30,103 nucleotides of DNA from Dunaliella salina (Eukaryota; Chlorophyta; Chlorophyceae; Chlamydomonadales; Dunaliellaceae). Every line of letters begins with the position of its first letter. Within the stretch, counting starts at the first letter, position 1. Below, one piece after another: positions 26,792-30,103 of the stretch. The notes under the pieces were generated by a model. The model ran no database searches and was not told the origin of the DNA. It saw only the letters and a program-made list of their open reading frames with translations. The position numbers and the translations under genes are program-made. The stretch spans positions 37,146 through 67,248 of the forward strand of contig MU069631.1 in the NCBI GenBank assembly GCA_002284615.2. The letters run 5' to 3'.

Positions 26792-26818
26792 CGCCGGGAG
26801 GCCGCAGGCCTCCCGGCG
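26792..26818. repeat. Perfect 12-bp inverted repeat with 3-nt loop
   Basis: CGCCGGGAGGCC, GCA, GGCCTCCCGGCG. It would form a very stable hairpin inside the hAT element, near its left end and just downstream of the transposase fragment in the minus direction. It could be a transcript 3'-end element or transposase-binding palindrome; the function is unknown. Confidence 0.95.
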
Positions 26819-27011
26819 CATCAGAGAAAATGGGATGCAAAACTTCCTTACAGATTTGACTGCTACATGGAAGCAGTTTTGTTCATGCGCTCACGACCCT
26901 CTGGGGCCTTTAAACTGGCAAAAATGGTCCCAGGGATTTCCCTCTCATGTCCAATACAAACACTGTTCCCCAAAAAAAACAATCTGTATCTACTTCACTC
27001 CCCGGCGCTTC

Positions 27012-27410
27012 TCAGCGCTGAGCCATTCCCCAATGGCAGCTGCGTATGGGAATGACTCCACACCAAACTCTGCTCTTGAAACCCCTGGCGCAGTCAGTCA
27101 GATGCTGCTCCTTCAGGCTGTTGCGCAGGGGATTCCGGAGATATTTCATAGCGCTGAACATGCGCTCATCCTGCACTGAGCCTGGCACCATCACCATCAC
27201 TAGCTCTGGCAGCTTAACCCACTCCCCAACCCGCTGGCGTGCCCCCAATTGCTCTGCCTCCTTCCAGAACTCCCTGCAGAGGGAAAAGGGAGAGGCGTAC
27301 TGGCTTCTGGCTCATCCTCTGACTCATCACTGCTGCCTGCTGCACAAGGATTTGCATCCAATGCAATTGCTGCTTTCCTTGCAGCCCGTGCTGCCCTCTC
27401 TGACATTGGT
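27012..27410 (-). pseudogene. hAT transposase C-terminal fragment (hATC dimerisation region)
   Basis: The minus strand reads EFWKEAEQLGARQRVGEWVK, LPELVMVMVPGSVQDERMFS, then SAMKYLRNPLRNSLKEQHL. The pattern 'S-x-x-x-E-R-x-F-S-x-x-K...N-x-L...L' is the hAT C-terminal dimerisation motif. A likely 3' splice site (TTTTCCCTCTGCAG) precedes GGAGTTCTGG near 27285, and an acidic Ser/Glu-rich stretch (SSDESEDEPEAS) lies upstream. The catalytic DDE core is not in the element, so it depends on a transposase supplied in trans. Confidence 0.85.
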
Positions 27411-28356
27411 GCCAGCTTCAGCTTGTATGCCCCATCACTCTGACCCTTTTTGACCTTTGCCTTCTTGTTCGGATTTGATGATTCATCGTCACTTATTTNT
27501 GGAAACCAAAGAAAATTNNAAAATTTGGATTCAAGAGGTGCTATTTTCCACCTTTGATGAGCACCCTATCAGGCCTCGAAGGGACCTTCGAGGGCTTCGA
27601 GGGAGGGGAGGTCGCTCCCACAGAGGCCCTCAGACACCTCACAGAAGTTGGTTTCATGTCGATGTGAAAAGTCGGAAAAGTCTGTTCTCATGTCGATTCG
27701 ACATGTGTGTCGGGTTAAAAGAAGCACTGATGTAGAAATAGGTCAGGAAGTTTCCATTACCTTTTCAAGGTCCGTTTTTCCCCTTTTTGGGCAGCCAGGC
27801 ATGCAAACCAAGCCATCTCTTCTCCAGATCTCTTCACGCAGAAGTGTGCCTTTATAACCTTGAAATGATAGCGGGCCTGCGGACCTGCACTTCCCGACTC
27901 TTGCAAGTGTACCTCTCATCTCATGCCTCATTTTTCCTTGCATGATTGGTTACACCATGCTCCACCATGCTGCATGCACCATTGCACCATTGAAATGTGC
28001 TCGTGCACCATGCAACCTTCTCGCTCATGCATGGAGCACCACGCAATATGTGCGTCCTTGCTCGCCTTGCAATGTTCTTCACCTGCTGCACTCGCACATG
28101 CATGGGTTATGGTGACGGGACTGACTATATGCCACCCACACAGGTAAAACCCCCAACTCAGATTTGCTCACAGCTTGAATGAATGCTTCAGTTCGACTCC
28201 TCATGGTTTTTTTTCAAGTGCACACAATTGAGCGCGAGGTTCGCTGTGCGCGGTGCATTGCATGTGCGCTCATGAGCACAAGCACAATCACTTTGCTTGT
28301 GCCCATGGAATAATTGTTCCAGCGACAGGTGCGGACACAAACTTGGGGTCCTCACC

Positions 28357-28607
28357 CACTCACCAGCAAAGAATAGATGAGTCCTGAAAACTCACAGGCT
28401 TAGGCAATTCATTGGCTTTGGCAATTTGGCAGATGTGCTCAGCAATCTGGCAGCCCCAGGGGTCCTTAGGTCCTTACCCACCCACCAGCAAGGAGTAGGA
28501 GCATTGGAAATTCATAGGCTTGGACAATCCATTGGCTTTGGCAATGGGGCAGATGTGCCCAGCAATCTGGCAGCACCAGGGGGCCTTACCAATCCTTACC
28601 CACTCAC
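28357..28607 (-). repeat. 122-bp tandem array derived from exon 3' end plus donor
   Basis: CACTCACCAG (minus strand CTGGTGAGTG) occurs at 28357, CACCCACCAG at 28479, and the real donor block at 28601, spacing exactly 122 and 122. Each copy also repeats about 65 bp of exon: the copies read HICPIAKANGLSKPMNFQCS and HICQIAKANELPKPVSFQDS against FCHTAKAMGLPKPVSIQNS in the real exon. The copy at 28357 retains an intact GTGAGT. Confidence 0.95.
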
Positions 28608-28724
28608 CAGCAAGGAATAGGAGTTCTGGATGCTCACAGGCTTGGGCAATCCCATGGCTTTGGCGGTGTGGCAGAACTCGCTGACACCGTAGCTTGTCTC
28701 GTTGGATACGCCAAAGTAGCGGAC
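28608..28724 (-). CDS. Aldo-keto reductase, exon (117 nt), most 5' exon visible
   Basis: Acceptor CTTCTCAATGTGCAG, donor CTG|GTGAGT, 39 codons in phase 0. It encodes VRYFGVSNETSYGVSEFCHT then AKAMGLPKPVSIQNSYSLL. VRYxGVSNE and the P-x-S-x-Q-N-x-Y-S segment are conserved AKR motifs around the barrel strands that line the NADPH pocket. Together with the exons at 26479, 23563 and 21258 it gives 531 nt with no stop until the end. The N-terminal half of the enzyme, including the catalytic Tyr/Asp/Lys/His region before VRY, is not found in the window and must lie beyond 30103 or in unrecognised exons. Confidence 0.92.
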
Positions 28725-28926
28725 CTGCACATTGAGAAGAGCACCAACATGTATATGGAGCAAGTCTGCAAACCTGCAGCGGCACACCAATCGATGGGGC
28801 CTTCAGGCAAATGCCAGAGCTAGCACTTGGAACCAAGACATATGATAATCACATCACCCTGGGCAACCCTCCCACAGTTTTTGTGGCATTTTCTGCTGTG
28901 CACAGACTATCTGGCAGGCATGTTGG
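28725..28926. other. Intronic, nothing recognisable
   Basis: Upstream intron of the aldo-keto reductase. It ends in a good pyrimidine-rich acceptor. No exon is evident. Confidence 0.6.
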
Positions 28927-29014
28927 GTGGAGCTACCACAGCCGCAACATGTACACAAAACCATCCAGCCGTGGAGCTACCGCAGCCAAATCATGTACAT
29001 AAAATCATCCAGCC
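28927..29014. repeat. 44-bp tandem duplication
   Basis: GTGGAGCTACC(A/G)CAGCC(G/A)(C/A)A(A/T)CATGTAC with AAAA(C/T)CATCCAGCC, two adjacent units with about six differences. Confidence 0.93.
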
Positions 29015-29635
29015 GTGCCAAAGCTCCTCTGCAGCCTGTGCTTGTCTTGCTGGTCACCCACTAGCTCTGACTCAGGATAGCAAGCAACTTTTCTGCTCAT
29101 CACTCTCAATACTCACCGGCTGCAGCTTGGCGCACGGCTGGTTTGGAAGAACCTTGTGAAGAGTAAGCTGATGTAAACTGTGTGGATCTAATAAATGCTG
29201 CCTTGGGGATGCACATGCATGCACTATGTGAATACAAGAGCTCAGAGCAGATGCTCCACAGTTCTCTGGTTCATTCTGCGACTCCTTCTGACATCATTAA
29301 CCCTTCTTTTAAATGAAGCCTTAACGTTGAAGACCTCATCCCAGGAGTGTATGCAGAATCCCACATTGCTTGACCACAAGCTGGCTTTGAATGGCTATTC
29401 AAATTCCAAGCAAGCCCTCTCAGGTCACTGCTGCATGCGAGTTGGCTCACGATGGGCATCGCATACACAGTGTCATGATGGCACACATGAGTTCATGCTT
29501 GGGCACGAGTGTGTGGGGCATTTCAGCCAGCCTCTAAACACAGCAGGGCATCCCAGCTGTGCACGGCAAATCCATTGCTCAGTCTTGACCCTGTCCATTT
29601 GCTTTGCCAGCGTCTTGTTTTACCTTTCCTCTTTC
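29015..29635. other. No recognisable gene
   Basis: A plus-strand frame of 238 codons (29195-29911) runs through here, but its translation is unlike any family I know and its 3' half is made from the tandem repeat at 29640-29905. A possible minus-strand donor CAGCCG|GTGAGTATT is at about 29116. No exon can be defended. Confidence 0.4.
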
Positions 29636-29639
29636 TCAA

Positions 29640-29905
29640 CTCTCCTGGAAAATTATCCTCATTCACCTTGCCCTGCGGCCCACCTTCGCGACGCTCCTGA
29701 GCATCTGCTTGTTTATTTTGCACCACTGGCCCCACTTCTGGATGCTCTTGGGCAACACATCCTCCTTAACCTTGCCCTGCTGGCCACTTTTTCATTGCTC
29801 CTGCGCAACCTGCTGCTTGTTCATCTTGCTCTGTCGGCCCAAATTCTCAACGCTCCTGAACAAGATCCTTATTCACCTTACCCTGCTGGCCATATTCTTG
29901 TTGCC
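29640..29905. repeat. ~54-bp degenerate tandem repeat, about 5 units
   Basis: ACCTTGCCCTGC(T/G)GGCC(C)A-type blocks start near 29664, 29719, 29770, 29824 and 29876. They alternate with GCTCCTG(A/C)(G/A)CAA(C/G) blocks. On the minus strand units read GGCCAGCAGGG(T/C)AAGGT, which includes donor-like GGTAAGG in the last unit. Confidence 0.8.
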
Positions 29906-30103
29906 CCTTAGCTCTCTGCTGGCCAAACGCCCAACGTTCCTGCAGTGTTTCTCACAAGGTTTTGGGGTGTGTAGCAAAATGGCAACACAGGGTGCTCCTG
30001 ACCCAAAACAGTGTAGCAAGCCAAAATTTTCTGCCAAAGTATTGGCTTCCCCAAAATTTTGGCTAGTGCCTGTTATATCATGATTACAAGACCAGTAATA
30101 CTT

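Larger units (their letters stand above)
26687..27729 (-). mobile_element. hAT DNA transposon, internally deleted (1,043 bp), 15-bp TIRs and 8-bp TSD
   Basis: The ends are CAGTGCTTCTTTTAA and its exact inverse TTAAAAGAAGCACTG. Direct repeats ATGTAGAA lie at 26679-26686 and 27730-27737. Subterminal copies of TTTCATGTC occur near both ends (26720, 26761, 27653). It carries the C-terminal part of a hAT transposase on the minus strand. It is too short for a full transposase, so it is a non-autonomous derivative. Ambiguous bases are at 27499 and 27518-27519. Confidence 0.95.
26558..28607 (-). other. Aldo-keto reductase intron (2.05 kb)
   Basis: Bounded by donor CTG|GTGAGT at 28607 and the acceptor at 26558. 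It contains acceptor-side duplications, a hAT element, and a donor-side 122-bp array. 27738-28356 has only CAT/TGC-rich sequence with no recognisable feature. Confidence 0.85.

Noticed and set aside
29060..29170. Additional AKR exon at about 29116-29166 (minus strand) with donor GTGAGTATT
   Set aside because: The open translation (LTLHKVLPNQPCAKLQP) does not match the AKR segment expected before VRYFGVSNE, and no good acceptor is seen.
29195..29911. 238-codon plus-strand frame as a gene
   Set aside because: Its 3' third is a degenerate 54-bp repeat, composition is non-coding-like, and no motif is recognised.

Overview
The window looks like nuclear DNA of a green alga, probably Chlamydomonadales. 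The evidence is GT/CA microsatellites, short exons in long introns bounded by canonical GT/AG sites, non-LTR retrotransposons carrying two endonucleases (the Dualen/RandI type known from Chlamydomonas), and moderate GC content. A Dunaliella-like alga would fit, but that is only a guess. No bacterial operon logic, rRNA, CRISPR array or intact tRNA is visible.

Layout. (1) 1-4.9 kb: sparse, microsatellite-rich, with a few possible plus-strand exon scraps (2123-2179 is the best) and one 5'-truncated LINE. (2) 4.9-8.2 kb: a pile-up of truncated LINE ends from at least three subfamilies. (3) About 8.2-16.9 kb, minus strand: one near-full-length Dualen-like LINE. Its domain order is APE endonuclease, reverse transcriptase, PHD finger, PCIF1-like methyltransferase-like domain, RNase H, CCHC knuckle, restriction-like endonuclease (RLE). 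It is broken by an in-frame stop, frameshifts, a 26-bp insertion in the RT and a 200-bp tandem duplication, one copy of which holds a 227-bp hAT-type MITE with an 8-bp target duplication. (4) 16.9-21.2 kb: more LINE fragments and two tRNA-derived SINEs, each nested in the 3' end of a LINE and flanked by perfect 9-10 bp target duplications. (5) 21.26-28.72 kb, minus strand: the last four visible exons (531 nt, 176 aa plus stop) of an aldo-keto reductase gene whose 5' part lies beyond the window. Its three introns are about 2.0-2.7 kb each and contain a LINE fragment, a 1,043-bp hAT element and large tandem arrays. (6) 28.7-30.1 kb: intronic or upstream sequence with minisatellites.

Two things stand out. 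The LINE carries a PHD finger and a methyltransferase-like domain that I do not recall from the published Dualen domain list. In all three aldo-keto reductase introns, tandem arrays start from a unit made of the exon's 3' end plus its 5' splice site. In two introns the acceptor side is also arrayed, and one functional 3' splice site appears to be the last unit of a roughly 32-bp minisatellite. A similar acceptor-plus-exon duplication occurs near 2.05-2.18 kb. This suggests that intron growth by tandem duplication at splice sites is a general process in this genome.
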